NCBI GenBank assembly: GCA_038250835.1
Contig: JBBSBY010000009.1
Coordinates: 1-61,964 of the forward strand
DNA from: JBBSBY01 sp038250835
GTDB lineage: Bacteria > Desulfobacterota > Desulfomonilia > Desulfomonilales > Desulfomonilaceae
Direction: 5' to 3'
Length of the DNA: 61,964 bases
Numbering within the stretch: the stretch's first letter is position 1; every line of letters starts with the position of its first letter. The notes under the pieces were generated by a model. That model was not told the DNA's origin, searched no databases, and was given only the letters and a program-made list of their open reading frames with translations. The translations under genes were made by a program, and so were the position numbers. Shown piece by piece: positions 27,652-36,191 of the stretch.

Positions 27652-29001
27652 ATGGTGAAAAGTGAATCTCCAGCCAGGAGAGCGGCATTTCACATACTCA
27701 AGAAAACCTTGGCGGGAAAATACGCGGAAGACGCTCTGAACGAGTATTTTCTTACAAATAGACTTATCTCCAAGGATAAAAGTTTGGCGACTGAGATTGT
27801 CTATGGCGCCATGCGCCGGCGGAATCGTCTTGATGGTATTATTCAACGGAGTCTAAACGACCCGTCAAAGAAAATTAATCCGGATGCGCGTCTTATTTTA
27901 ATCATTGCGCTGTATCAGCTCATATTTCTCGATAGAGTTCCTCAAATGGCGGCTGTAAACGAAGCGGCGATACAGGCGCGGGCTCTCCTGGGCGCCGGGG
28001 CAGTTGGTTTCATTAACGGCGTGTTACGTTCCTTTTTAAGAGAACAGAACCGGCGAGATCCAGCTCCGACAGACGATCCCGATTCCCTGGCCGAGTACTT
28101 TTCTCACCCGGTATGGTTGGTCCGAAAATTAATCGATCGGTACGGCTTGGATTATATAAAGGCTTGGTTAGCCTTCAACAACACTGTTCCTGATTTTGAA
28201 GTAAGGGTCAATCCGATAAAATTAACCAAAGATGATCTTTTATCTCTTTTCCTGGAAAATGGAATCGACGCGCAAACTCACAGCTCCGCGGCTCAAACTC
28301 TGATTCTCAAAGGAATCGCCCGTGATCCCGGCCTTCTACCGGGATTCAGGGAAGGCTTTTTTTCAGTGCAAAGCGTAGGCTCTCAGTTAATAGTCCCATT
28401 GCTGAAGGTACGCGCAGGGGACTCCGTGCTTGACGCGTGCGCCGCTCCCGGAGGAAAAACGGCTCAAATTGGCGCATCTACGTCTTCGGTGTCCATCACC
28501 GCTATCGAGAAAAACAAGTTTCGCCTCAAAAGCGCACAAGAAAACCTCACCCGTTTAGAAGTAAGCGCGCTCATGATTTGGGGAGACGCCGCTGATCCCA
28601 AGCTATTAGATCAGTTGGAACAGTTCGATAAAATACTAGTTGACGCGCCGTGTTCGACATTAGGGGTTCTCAGACGGAACCCTGAATCAAAATATAGAGT
28701 ACGCGCTACGGATCCGAATTCCTACGCCCGGGCGCAATTGAAATTGCTCACGGCATTGGGATCCAAACTTAAGAAAGGCGGGATTCTCCTGTATTCGGTT
28801 TGCACGGTGACTCAAGAAGAAACTCATGGAGTGGTGGCGAAATTCTTAAAAATACGGTCGGAATTCAAACTGTCCCCCATTGAGCCGCATGAGTCGGTGA
28901 TACCGGGCAGCGTCGGTGATGGTTATCTGGACACATTTGCGTGCATGGTTGAGCAAAGAGTGGATGGTTTTTTCGCAGCGCGTTTTGTAAAAAGCGCCTG
29001 A
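27652..29001 (+). CDS. rsmB: 16S rRNA (cytosine-967-C5) methyltransferase RsmB
   Basis: A 449-residue enzyme. The first about 140 residues are the NusB-like RNA-binding domain (SPARRAAFHILKKTLAGKYA). The SAM domain has DACAAPGGKTAQIG. The two motif cysteines typical of m5C methyltransferases are in VDAPCSTLGVLRRNP and YSVCTVTQEE. A TTG at 27628 sits inside the htpX terminator, so ATG 27652 with GGAG upstream is preferred. Confidence 0.93.
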   Translation: MVKSESPARRAAFHILKKTLAGKYAEDALNEYFLTNRLISKDKSLATEIVYGAMRRRNRLDGIIQRSLNDPSKKINPDARLILIIALYQLIFLDRVPQMAAVNEAAIQARALLGAGAVGFINGVLRSFLREQNRRDPAPTDDPDSLAEYFSHPVWLVRKLIDRYGLDYIKAWLAFNNTVPDFEVRVNPIKLTKDDLLSLFLENGIDAQTHSSAAQTLILKGIARDPGLLPGFREGFFSVQSVGSQLIVPLLKVRAGDSVLDACAAPGGKTAQIGASTSSVSITAIEKNKFRLKSAQENLTRLEVSALMIWGDAADPKLLDQLEQFDKILVDAPCSTLGVLRRNPESKYRVRATDPNSYARAQLKLLTALGSKLKKGGILLYSVCTVTQEETHGVVAKFLKIRSEFKLSPIEPHESVIPGSVGDGYLDTFACMVEQRVDGFFAARFVKSA

Positions 29002-29292
29002 CCGAATCCTGGGGACGACGAATTATGAATGTCAACGTCCTGATATAAAGGACTATTATTCCTAATGGGAAGTTTGTTGTTGAATTATCTTCCAAAGTGG
29101 TTTACTGAAGGTTGCCTGTAGTTGTGTAAATCCATCCTATAATAAGCTGCTCATCCTATTATCCGTCGTGTGCGATATTTTTTCGCAGGATCTCGGTCCA
29201 TATCCTTTAAAGTGCGAAAAAATTGCTCGGTTGAATTTTTGGTCACTTCTGCGCTAATGGCTCTTCAGGCCGCTTTAATCCATTATTTAGTT

Positions 29293-29309
29293 TTGGCACG
29301 CCACTTGCT
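29293..29309 (+). promoter_or_regulatory. Consensus sigma-54 (RpoN) promoter
   Basis: TTGGCACGCCACTTGCT matches the -24/-12 consensus TGGCAC-N5-TTGC(A/T), with GG and GC exactly ten bases apart. It continues CTATAG as at the second sigma-54 site (41845). The predicted start is near 29320. Confidence 0.8.
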
Positions 29310-29319
29310 CTATAGTATG

Positions 29320-29382
29320 TCGAACAACGACTCCTAACCATACCCTCTTAGCAATCCTCCTACTTTGGATTGCTTTTTTTTT
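29320..29382 (+). ncRNA. Candidate sigma-54-dependent small RNA, about 60 nt
   Basis: The interval between the predicted sigma-54 start and the terminator has no start codon with a ribosome site. Its single hairpin, AGCAATCC/GGATTGCT, doubles as the terminator, and its loop carries CCTCCT, complementary to Shine-Dalgarno sequences. That is the usual design of antisense-type small RNAs. It could instead be a leader of the 58-residue gene downstream. Confidence 0.5.
29350..29382 (+). terminator. Strong Rho-independent terminator
   Basis: AGCAATCC (29350-29357) pairs with GGATTGCT (29367-29374), followed by an uninterrupted run of T. Confidence 0.85.
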
Positions 29383-29583
29383 GTACATTTTCTCATCTAT
29401 GAAGATCCATTAGACAGAATACTGTATTGCCTTTTCTTATCTATTTTTGTACGATTTCACTCGCGGGCTTTGGTCGTCATCCGACTAAAAAAGCTTGAAT
29501 TTTGGATGCCCCCTATCGACTTTCAATTAAATTCAAGGTTTGCTATTTCAGACCCAACTTCAATTCTACACTGGGAGAAGAAC

Positions 29584-29760
29584 ATGGAGCTGATAGAAGC
29601 CTCCGTTAATGATGCGAATGAAGATATTGTCGAGATTACATTTACCGGCGAAGAAGAGGAATGGCTTGAAATCGTCGCGGCTCTGAACGATTCCGATTCC
29701 GATTTGGCAACCGAAATCGGTATCAAGATTAAAGAAGCGTTAGAAACGGCGGGAGGTTGA
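29584..29760 (+). CDS. Small acidic protein of unknown function
   Basis: 58 residues starting MELIEASVNDANEDIVEITF, very acidic (EEEEWLEIV, NDSDSD) with a helical C-terminus ending LETAGG. The upstream open frame from 29365 overlaps the terminator T-run and reads like non-coding sequence; ATG 29584 has GGGAGAAG at the right distance. The family is not recognised. It lies downstream of the sigma-54 unit, but the terminator separates them. Confidence 0.55.
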   Translation: MELIEASVNDANEDIVEITFTGEEEEWLEIVAALNDSDSDLATEIGIKIKEALETAGG

Positions 29761-29888
29761 TAAGCAATCGTTTACATAATATTGAACTATCGGGTTCCCA
29801 TTACGATGGTTTCAATATTACCTCAGGGGCGGTCGTCAGCGAATGCAAATACTGCCGGCCGCTTAAACAAACGGTAACGGAGTGCACG

Positions 29889-30737
29889 TCACTCCATAAG
29901 CTTGTGGTAAATCACGCCGGCTCTGTATGAGCTTCTCACAAGCGGTCCCGCAAACGCCACTTTAAAGCCTGCACGCCGAGCTATATTCTCGAAATCAGAG
30001 AATTCTTCATCCGTGTAATATTTTCGCACTTCAAAATTCAAGGAAGTAGGCTGTAGATATTGTCCGATCAATAGCGCGTCACAACCGGCGGCCGCGAGAT
30101 CCCGGATCAATTTCTCCAGTTCTTCGCCGGTTTCACCCAATCCCACCATGATTCCAGTCTTGGTGAAAATCTGAGCCCCGCTTTCCTTTACACGTCGAAG
30201 TATGTTCAACGAGCCCTCGTAATTAGCCCCCCGCCGAAGCTGCGGATAAAGCCTCTTAATGGTTTCAATATTGTGATTGATCACGTCCGGTTCCGCGGCA
30301 ATCACCCGCTCAAGGGCGCCGGGCTTATCTTTGAAATCCGGAATCAAAACTTCGACAATCGCGCCGATCTCTTTGATTTTTGTAATAGCGTCTACGAAAA
30401 CGGAAGCGCCTCCATCCTCAAGATCATCTCTGGTAACCGAAGTTAGCACAACATACTCCAGAGCCATGTTCGAAACGACCCCGGCGATTTTAAGCCCTTC
30501 ATCCGGGTCCGGAGCTTCCGGTCGTCCGTTATCCACTGAACAGAAGCCGCAATTGCGGGAACAGATCCCACCCAGCAGCAGAAAAGCAGCAGTTTTGTTG
30601 GAGGCGCATTCCGCTTGATTCGGGCATTTTGCCTCCCTGCAGACCGTATGCAAACCTAGATTGTAGTTCTGATTTCGTATCAGGTTTAAGTCGGAAGCGT
30701 GGGGGAGGCGAATGGTGGGAAGGTTCTTTTTAATCAA
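29889..30737 (-). CDS. lipA: Lipoyl synthase
   Basis: A 282-residue radical SAM enzyme that inserts two sulfurs into octanoyl-protein to make the lipoyl cofactor. The auxiliary [4Fe-4S] motif is CREAKCPNQAEC (C-x4-C-x5-C) and the radical SAM motif is CSRNCGFC (C-x3-C-x2-C). YVVLTSVTRDDLEDGGA is diagnostic. The start appears to be TTG at 30737 (LIKKNLPTIRLP); no ATG exists upstream in frame. lipB is not adjacent. A structured RNA with its own promoter lies upstream on the same strand and may form its leader. Confidence 0.95.
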   Translation of the reverse strand: MIKKNLPTIRLPHASDLNLIRNQNYNLGLHTVCREAKCPNQAECASNKTAAFLLLGGICSRNCGFCSVDNGRPEAPDPDEGLKIAGVVSNMALEYVVLTSVTRDDLEDGGASVFVDAITKIKEIGAIVEVLIPDFKDKPGALERVIAAEPDVINHNIETIKRLYPQLRRGANYEGSLNILRRVKESGAQIFTKTGIMVGLGETGEELEKLIRDLAAAGCDALLIGQYLQPTSLNFEVRKYYTDEEFSDFENIARRAGFKVAFAGPLVRSSYRAGVIYHKLME

Positions 30738-30855
30738 AGCTGCCCCACGTGATTACAGAATTAATATTAGGTAAAAAAGGGTAGCTAAACGGTAGATTTA
30801 TAACCAGGGAAAAAGGCGCCTCTCAATGGACGAGAGTAGAGTCAAAGTTCGGATG

Positions 30856-31028
30856 CCGGAGAAAATAAAGACCGTCTCCGGTAAGGTATCAAGGGGGGGG
30901 GAGTCATGATACAATGGTGACGGCCTTTCTCTTTAACTTACCGTCACCGACTAAAAAAGTCAACCCCTGCTTTCAATAAAGGAGCAGGGGTTGACCGTGT
31001 GACTCCCATGACCTCGGATACCAACCGT
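30856..31028 (-). ncRNA. Candidate structured RNA or lipA leader
   Basis: Read on the minus strand: helix P1 GGTATC/GATACC (31022-31017 with 30890-30885); P2 GGGAGTCA/TGACTCCC (31007-31000 with 30905-30898); inside P2 two hairpins, TCAACCCCTGCT/AGCAGGGGTTGA and GGTGACGG/CCGTCACC; and then a downstream hairpin CCGGAGA/TCTCCGG. A local GTATCA/TGATAC pairing competes with P1, as in RNA switches. The RNA would begin right at P1, given the upstream promoter. It could be a small RNA ending at the internal terminator (about 75 nt) or a longer regulatory leader of lipA. I cannot match it to a known riboswitch. Confidence 0.45.
30953..30994 (-). terminator. Minus-strand terminator inside the structured RNA
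   Basis: A perfect 12-bp stem TCAACCCCTGCT/AGCAGGGGTTGA (30960-30971 and 30983-30994) is followed, on the minus strand, by C and TTTTTT. Confidence 0.7.
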
Positions 31029-31034
31029 ATACAT

Positions 31035-31062
31035 ACAATAAAGGATTACGGCACATTGTCAA
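31035..31062 (-). promoter_or_regulatory. Sigma-70-type promoter, minus strand
   Basis: A perfect TTGACA (31062-31057) and TATTGT (31040-31035) are 16 bases apart on the minus strand. Initiation would fall near 31028, at the base of the first helix. Confidence 0.45.
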
Positions 31063-31390
31063 CACTGAATAGTTATGTACCTTTCGGGTATTCGAAATAC
31101 CCTATATAAATTTGCAACTATATGTTGTCTTCTGGACTGACGTTTTATATGATTGGTCAATTATTGCGCGTCGGCAATTATTTTAGCGCTGTAAAGCTAT
31201 AATATTCACATTGTAACATCTTAGGAAGCAGTTTCTTTGAATTATGAAAAAAGTTAGACTGCGCTCACCGGTATTGGATGGTCATTCGCCTAAGACTGTT
31301 ATGGAATTCCCCTGGTCCACATGAATGCGCAGCGCGCTTATATGAAGCCCGGCGGCTCTAATTGTGAGTAGCCGATACGAAAGGATAATA

Positions 31391-32449
31391 ATGTTAGAGG
31401 CATACAAGATTGGAGTTATAGCCGGGGACGGAACAGGTCCCGAGGTAATACGCGAAGGAAAAAAGGTTCTCGACGCGGCCGCTCAGAAATTCGATTTCAA
31501 ACTAGATTGGACTTCCTTTGATTTAGGAGGCGACCGGTATTTGAGAAGCGGCGATATTATCAGCGACGCGGATATCGACGCTTTGAAAAAGTTGGACGCA
31601 ATATATTTGGGCGCCATCGGCCACCCGGATGTACAGCCCGGAATATTGGAGAAAGGGATTCTTTTGCGGTTGCGTTTTGAGCTGGATCAATATGTAAATC
31701 TGCGTCCCGTCAGGTTATATCCCAATGTTGATACCCCGCTGAAAGACAAAACACCTGATCAAATCGATTTCCTTGTGGTGCGTGAAAACACGGAAGGATT
31801 GTATGCAGGCGCGGGCGGCTTCTTGAAAAAAGGGACACCCGATGAGGTGGCGATTCAAGAATCTATAAATACTCGTAAAGGGGTTGAGCGGCTACTTCGC
31901 TACTCATTTGAGAAAACTCGAGAGAGAGACAAAGAAAAAAAATTGACGCTTTGCGGTAAAACAAACGTGTTGACCTATGCCTGGGATCTATGGGCGAGAA
32001 CATTCGCCGAAATAGCAAAAGAATACCCCGACATCAAAACCGATTACGCGCACGTGGACGCAATTTGCATGTGGATGATCAAGAATCCGGAATGGTTCGA
32101 CGTCATAGCGACCGACAACATGTTCGGCGACATAATAACAGATTTGGGGGCGATGATTCAGGGCGGCATGGGGATAGCGGCAGGGGGAAATATAAACCCC
32201 GCCGGCGTATCCATGTTTGAACCCATTGGGGGCTCGGCGCCCAAGTATACGGGGAAAAATGTTATCAACCCCCTTGCCTGTATTCTGGCGGGCGGACTTA
32301 TGCTTGAAACCATAGGCGAAAAGACCGCCGGCAAAGCCGTTGAACAGGCGGTAATTAAACTCCTGTCGGAAAAACTCAAGAGCTTGGAAGCCGGCAAGAT
32401 GGGGTACTCGACCTCGGAAATAGGTGATATGACCGCCGGCGCTCTTTAG
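31391..32449 (+). CDS. leuB: 3-isopropylmalate dehydrogenase family protein (LeuB-like)
   Basis: A 352-residue decarboxylating dehydrogenase. YKIGVIAGDGTGPEV is the family N-terminus and RFELDQYVNLRPV holds the substrate arginines. VVRENTEGLYAG follows, DNMFGDIITDLGAMIQGG gives the metal aspartates, and EPIGGSAPKYTGKNVINP is the NAD-binding loop. It fits isopropylmalate dehydrogenase of leucine synthesis, but tartrate/malate or homoisocitrate relatives look alike and no leuACD is adjacent. ATG 31391 with AAAGGA is used; the frame opens at 31364. Its stop overlaps the stop of the convergent gene by three bases. Confidence 0.85.
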   Translation: MLEAYKIGVIAGDGTGPEVIREGKKVLDAAAQKFDFKLDWTSFDLGGDRYLRSGDIISDADIDALKKLDAIYLGAIGHPDVQPGILEKGILLRLRFELDQYVNLRPVRLYPNVDTPLKDKTPDQIDFLVVRENTEGLYAGAGGFLKKGTPDEVAIQESINTRKGVERLLRYSFEKTRERDKEKKLTLCGKTNVLTYAWDLWARTFAEIAKEYPDIKTDYAHVDAICMWMIKNPEWFDVIATDNMFGDIITDLGAMIQGGMGIAAGGNINPAGVSMFEPIGGSAPKYTGKNVINPLACILAGGLMLETIGEKTAGKAVEQAVIKLLSEKLKSLEAGKMGYSTSEIGDMTAGAL

Positions 32450-33231
32450 CGGACTCGCACAATATTTTTAGTCAGCACCAGGAGTATTCCCAAATATTCA
32501 TGAATAGCCTTTTGGGATTGGAGAAGCGCCCCTTGAGATGGAAAAAATCTAGCGTAACCGGGCTCTACTTCAGATTCAAAGTCGCTCGGGGCGGGCATGG
32601 GGTTTAGACCCCAGCGTCTAAATATCATAATGGATCTCAGCATGTGGGAAGCTGAAGTCACCAGAGCAAAAGGTTTTTTCCCAATCACATCCGCTAAAAG
32701 GCGCGCCTCTTCGGCAGTATCCCACGATTTGTCTTCCACAATCAGGGCTGATCGAGGAACTCCCAACTCCTGAGCCAGATTCGACATCGCCGCCGCTGTT
32801 GTCATTTGCTCCTTGTTTATGGCCCCACCGGAAAGAATTATTGTTGCGCCCGGGATTTGCTTCCACAGTCTCACGGCTTCCATAACCCGCAACAGAGAAG
32901 TTGTGGCAGCTTGATCGAACTTGCTTAAATTCCCGAAACGAACATCCCCGCCAAGCACAACGATCGTTCTTATACCTTTGGAAGCCAACTCATCCGCGAC
33001 TGCGTAAGGCCCCGCTTCGCGGATCAACGGCGCCGTCAGTGAATCGGAAACAATGGGGTTGGACATTGCAATCAGCCAAAGTAAAGCTGCAAATACTAAG
33101 GTGAACCCGCCCTTTGACCGTGGTTTTCGGGACCAAATAATCAATCCAAGAATCAATAAAGTAATTACCGTGCCCAAAGGATATAGCAGCATGCTTATTA
33201 CTTTTTTCATATAAAACAATATTATGGACAT
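32446..33231 (-). CDS. ElyC/SanA/YdcF-like DUF218 membrane protein
   Basis: 261 residues. Two N-terminal membrane helices (LLYPLGTVITLLILGLII and the next) are followed by a DUF218 domain with IRTIVVLGGDVRFG, IILSGG, the acidic DKSWDTAEEARLLADVI and ALVTSASHMLRS. In E. coli, ElyC supports peptidoglycan or lipid-carrier homeostasis at low temperature. ATG 33231 has GAAAG upstream; ATG 33210 is an alternative. It is convergent with the LeuB-like gene, the two stops interlocking. Confidence 0.82.
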   Translation of the reverse strand: MSIILFYMKKVISMLLYPLGTVITLLILGLIIWSRKPRSKGGFTLVFAALLWLIAMSNPIVSDSLTAPLIREAGPYAVADELASKGIRTIVVLGGDVRFGNLSKFDQAATTSLLRVMEAVRLWKQIPGATIILSGGAINKEQMTTAAAMSNLAQELGVPRSALIVEDKSWDTAEEARLLADVIGKKPFALVTSASHMLRSIMIFRRWGLNPMPAPSDFESEVEPGYARFFPSQGALLQSQKAIHEYLGILLVLTKNIVRVR

Positions 33232-33326
33232 GCTTTCATCTCAAATTTCTATAGCCCGAACGTGATTCAATTGTCTCAAGATACTAAAAATGAAATACTG
33301 TTAACAAATTATTAAAAGAGGTTTGT

Positions 33327-34058
33327 ATGTGGGAAATTTTCACCAGCCTGGATTCGTGGATAGCCCTAATTACCTTGACCGCTCTGGAGCTTGTCCTGGG
33401 AATTGATAATATCATCTTTATTTCCATCTTGGTGCAAAAGCTTCCGGCCAAGAGACGCGAAACCGCCAGACGAACCGGTTTATTTTTGGCGATGTTTATG
33501 CGTATAGGTCTACTGTTTACCTTAACTTGGCTCATAGGGTTGACCGCGCCTCTTTTTTCAGTGCTTGGAAATGAAATATCCGGTCGAGATATTATCTTAA
33601 TGTCGGGTGGTCTTTTCCTGCTTTGGAAAAGCACGACCGAAATTCATCATATGTTCGGACCCGAAAAACCAAACGACCCCATAGTGGTAAAAGCGATACT
33701 TTGGAAGGTAATTCTGCAGATAACCCTTGTAGATCTTGTGTTTTCCTTGGACTCTATAATAACCGCGGTGGGAATGGTTGAACACTTATCGATTATGATA
33801 GTGGCTGTGGTGCTCTCTATCAGCTTGATGATGTTGTTTGCGCCGGCAATCGGTAGATTCGTCGATCAGCACCCAACTATTAAGATGCTCGCCCTTTCGT
33901 TTCTTGTGGTGATAGGTGTTGTTTTGATTTCCGACGGCCTCGGTCACCATGTGCCCAAGGGATACATTTACTTCGCGATGGCGTTCTCAGTTATAGTGGA
34001 GATGCTGAACATCAGATTAAGAAAGAGGACCTTGGGCTCGCGCCCTTACACGAGGTGA
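33327..34058 (+). CDS. TerC family integral membrane protein
   Basis: 243 residues with about seven membrane helices. The signature acidic motifs TALELVLGIDNIIFIS and VDLVFSLDSIITAVGM are both present, each with Asp/Glu inside a helix. TerC proteins are linked to tellurite resistance and, more recently, to manganese export (Alx, MeeF-like) that supports metalation of secreted proteins. AAAGAGG lies upstream of ATG 33327. No ter operon is nearby. Confidence 0.92.
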   Translation: MWEIFTSLDSWIALITLTALELVLGIDNIIFISILVQKLPAKRRETARRTGLFLAMFMRIGLLFTLTWLIGLTAPLFSVLGNEISGRDIILMSGGLFLLWKSTTEIHHMFGPEKPNDPIVVKAILWKVILQITLVDLVFSLDSIITAVGMVEHLSIMIVAVVLSISLMMLFAPAIGRFVDQHPTIKMLALSFLVVIGVVLISDGLGHHVPKGYIYFAMAFSVIVEMLNIRLRKRTLGSRPYTR

Positions 34059-34060
34059 AA

Positions 34061-34120
34061 CCCACACAACGTCAATCAATTCCCTTTCCTTTTCATGTGA
34101 AGGGGTTGTGCGATTGGGTT
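34061..34120. terminator. Long hairpin between convergent terC-like and porin genes
   Basis: ACCCA-CACAAC ... CCCTT pairs stepwise with AAGGG-GTTGTG ... TGGGT. There is no strong T-run on either side, so bidirectional termination is only probable. Confidence 0.4.
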
Positions 34121-34196
34121 ATTGTCTACAAACGCATTGAGAATTATGCCGCGTAAATCAATTGAAGCGCGTGGTCTTCAACGTCAATCAGCGCTC

Positions 34197-35897
34197 CTAA
34201 AATTCAATCAACATTTTAACCTTCATTCCAAGAACAGGGTCGATAATTCTGTCCGGATTAATACCAAAACGGTTCCCCGCAGAAGGGACATCCCAGTTCG
34301 GGACAGTTTTATCAATGCAGGCATAGTTGAACCATTTTCCAGGCTGCCAGTAAGCTGCGATAAATCTAACAGTCCATTTGTCCAACAATTGCCAATCCAG
34401 ACCTGCGTCTACTTCCCATCCCAAATTATTGTCAGGGACTGTGGGAGCGTCTACTGTGACGGAATTGACGGTACTGAGATTCGCGAATTCAACCCTGCTG
34501 CCGTTAGGGGCCGGGCGCATGAATCCCCACCCGTACCCTGAAGTGGATGCCCTGTCCGCCCAAAAGAAACTCGTATAAACATTTAGATTGGATGCAACAG
34601 CATAATCCATTCTGGCGGCAATGATTGAGGCGTCATTCATGTAACCGTCGGTGTTCAAATTAAATAGATCCAAACCCGCACCGTAATAGAAATCCATAAG
34701 AAGACTATAAGGGCCGAATAAGCCGTAGTTTCCAAAACCATAGAAATAAGGTTGCCGATCGATAAGCACTCCATTTCTCCTGTCCGGCCCAGGCAACCAA
34801 GAATAAATAAAAGAAAGCTTAGCGGGGCCAAGCACGAGACCGGTCTCTATCATCCATCTCCATGCTTCAATGTAACGGGGAGCAAAAAGGCTTCCTCTCC
34901 CATCTGCTCGATCCGGCATACCAAAGAACGTGCCGTTGAGTGAACGGTGAAACTTGGTAGCCCTGTTCACCCAATCCAGTTCAGTATTAAAGAAGACTTG
35001 GCCGTTATTGTATTTGAGAAACACTCCGCCGTCAGCGCTTACCACATCGCTTGCGGGAAAAGCCGCCCGGTCAATTTGCAGACGCTGAGATTCAGGACCT
35101 CTGTGGTAGCTGAAGTACTCTGCGAGCACTCCCATAGACAGAGAGCCGGAATCATAAGTTATGAACGCCATAGGAGAGACATTGAGCAATGCGTTGAAAT
35201 CTCCACTATTGTAATAAGGATTCACACGAGGATCGTCCGCCGTCAGCGGAAAAGAGTTATTAGGTTGATCTTGTCGGAATGGATTATCCGGCTGACGCCT
35301 CCAAGGATAAAAACCCAGTCCCACCCTAAATGGTCCGGTTGGCGCCACCCAAAGCAGAGATTCTGAAGTCAAATCCTCAGCTCCATTGTACTGGAGTCCA
35401 CAACCGAAATTAAAAGGCCGTTTGCCTGCGACAAGCATGCCCCAGGGAGTGTGCGCGGAGAGCCACCACATTGTCCATTGGCCCTCGGAAATCGCCACTT
35501 GAACCCCGGGACTCGTGGAGTTTACGTAAGCGGAGGCCACGGGATCCCCATAAGATCCAATCCGATACTCGCCTCTCAGTCTAATTGCAGGATTTATTCT
35601 GAACTCCGGCAGAGCATTTACCTCCATCCGTTGCTCTGCGGCGCCGCTCGAGGAAACAAGGTCTTCAAGTTTGCCCCCTACCCAGCCATTTACTGATGCG
35701 AAATCGCCGGGAGTGGAGCTGTTGTCAAGGTCGTACTTTCCAAAAAACCCTTTAGATCCTAGTTGCTGAACATAGCGATTCTTCCAGTTTAATTCACCTT
35801 CCAGTGAAAATTCCCATGCAAAAGACTGAGTTACCATGAGGCACACGTTCAGAGCAGCCCCTATAAGGAGAATATAAATAAGTTGCCTCTTACCCAT
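34197..35897 (-). CDS. Outer-membrane beta-barrel (porin-like) protein
   Basis: 566 residues. A signal peptide (LIYILLIGAALNVCLMVTQS, cut near SFA) is followed by WEFSLEGELNWKNRY and many alternating amphipathic strands rich in Tyr, Trp and Gly. The last residue is phenylalanine (KVKMLIEF), the usual signal for BAM assembly. The family is not named with certainty; it resembles long porin-like proteins of sulfate reducers. GGGAGG lies upstream of the ATG. There are no linked transport genes, so the substrate is unknown. Confidence 0.75.
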   Translation of the reverse strand: MGKRQLIYILLIGAALNVCLMVTQSFAWEFSLEGELNWKNRYVQQLGSKGFFGKYDLDNSSTPGDFASVNGWVGGKLEDLVSSSGAAEQRMEVNALPEFRINPAIRLRGEYRIGSYGDPVASAYVNSTSPGVQVAISEGQWTMWWLSAHTPWGMLVAGKRPFNFGCGLQYNGAEDLTSESLLWVAPTGPFRVGLGFYPWRRQPDNPFRQDQPNNSFPLTADDPRVNPYYNSGDFNALLNVSPMAFITYDSGSLSMGVLAEYFSYHRGPESQRLQIDRAAFPASDVVSADGGVFLKYNNGQVFFNTELDWVNRATKFHRSLNGTFFGMPDRADGRGSLFAPRYIEAWRWMIETGLVLGPAKLSFIYSWLPGPDRRNGVLIDRQPYFYGFGNYGLFGPYSLLMDFYYGAGLDLFNLNTDGYMNDASIIAARMDYAVASNLNVYTSFFWADRASTSGYGWGFMRPAPNGSRVEFANLSTVNSVTVDAPTVPDNNLGWEVDAGLDWQLLDKWTVRFIAAYWQPGKWFNYACIDKTVPNWDVPSAGNRFGINPDRIIDPVLGMKVKMLIEF

Positions 35898-36191
35898 TAC
35901 AATACCTCCCTCACGAAAAAAGAATGCCCCTTATTTTAATATATTATCAAAAATGTATTCAGTCTCGATAAAAAATTCGTGTTGTCTGAGTCTCGCCAGT
36001 AATGGGACTATGCTTTTAAGCAATATGAGTGAATACCAGTCGTATAAAATCTCAGTTCACCGAATATTTGATTTGAAAACAATCTCGGCATTGGTTAAGA
36101 TTCGCTTTTCCATGCCGCTATTTTTGAACATGTAATCCGAATTGTAATGGCGGCAAACCCAGATTGAAATCGACTATTGAAAGGTAATCGG

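Larger units (their letters stand above)
29002..29583. other. Long intergenic region after rsmB holding a sigma-54 promoter and a terminator
   Basis: No reliable gene is seen. The region contains a consensus sigma-54 promoter (29293-29309), a short interval and a strong terminator (29350-29382), which together suggest a small RNA. Stretch 29002-29290 has only AT-rich sequence with stop codons in all frames. Confidence 0.6.
30738..31390. other. Long divergent intergenic region lipA / leuB-like gene
   Basis: No gene is supported. The segment 30856-31027 is dense in base-paired sequence (see the ncRNA entry). Between 31063 and 31390 I see only AT-rich sequence with no clear element apart from the AAGGA ribosome site of the dehydrogenase. 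Confidence 0.5.

Noticed and set aside
29365..29583. N-terminal extension of the 58-residue acidic protein
   Set aside because: It starts in the terminator T-run and gives a Phe/Leu/Arg-rich sequence unlike the acidic protein; a good ribosome site lies before ATG 29584.
30892..30900. Run of G at 30892-30900 as a phase-variation tract
   Set aside because: It is not in a coding frame; more simply part of the structured RNA, and its length may also be a sequencing uncertainty.
35898..36191. T-box leader before tyrS (and 39716-39980 before trpS)
   Set aside because: No TGGNACCGCG-type T-box sequence and no antiterminator/terminator pair is visible.
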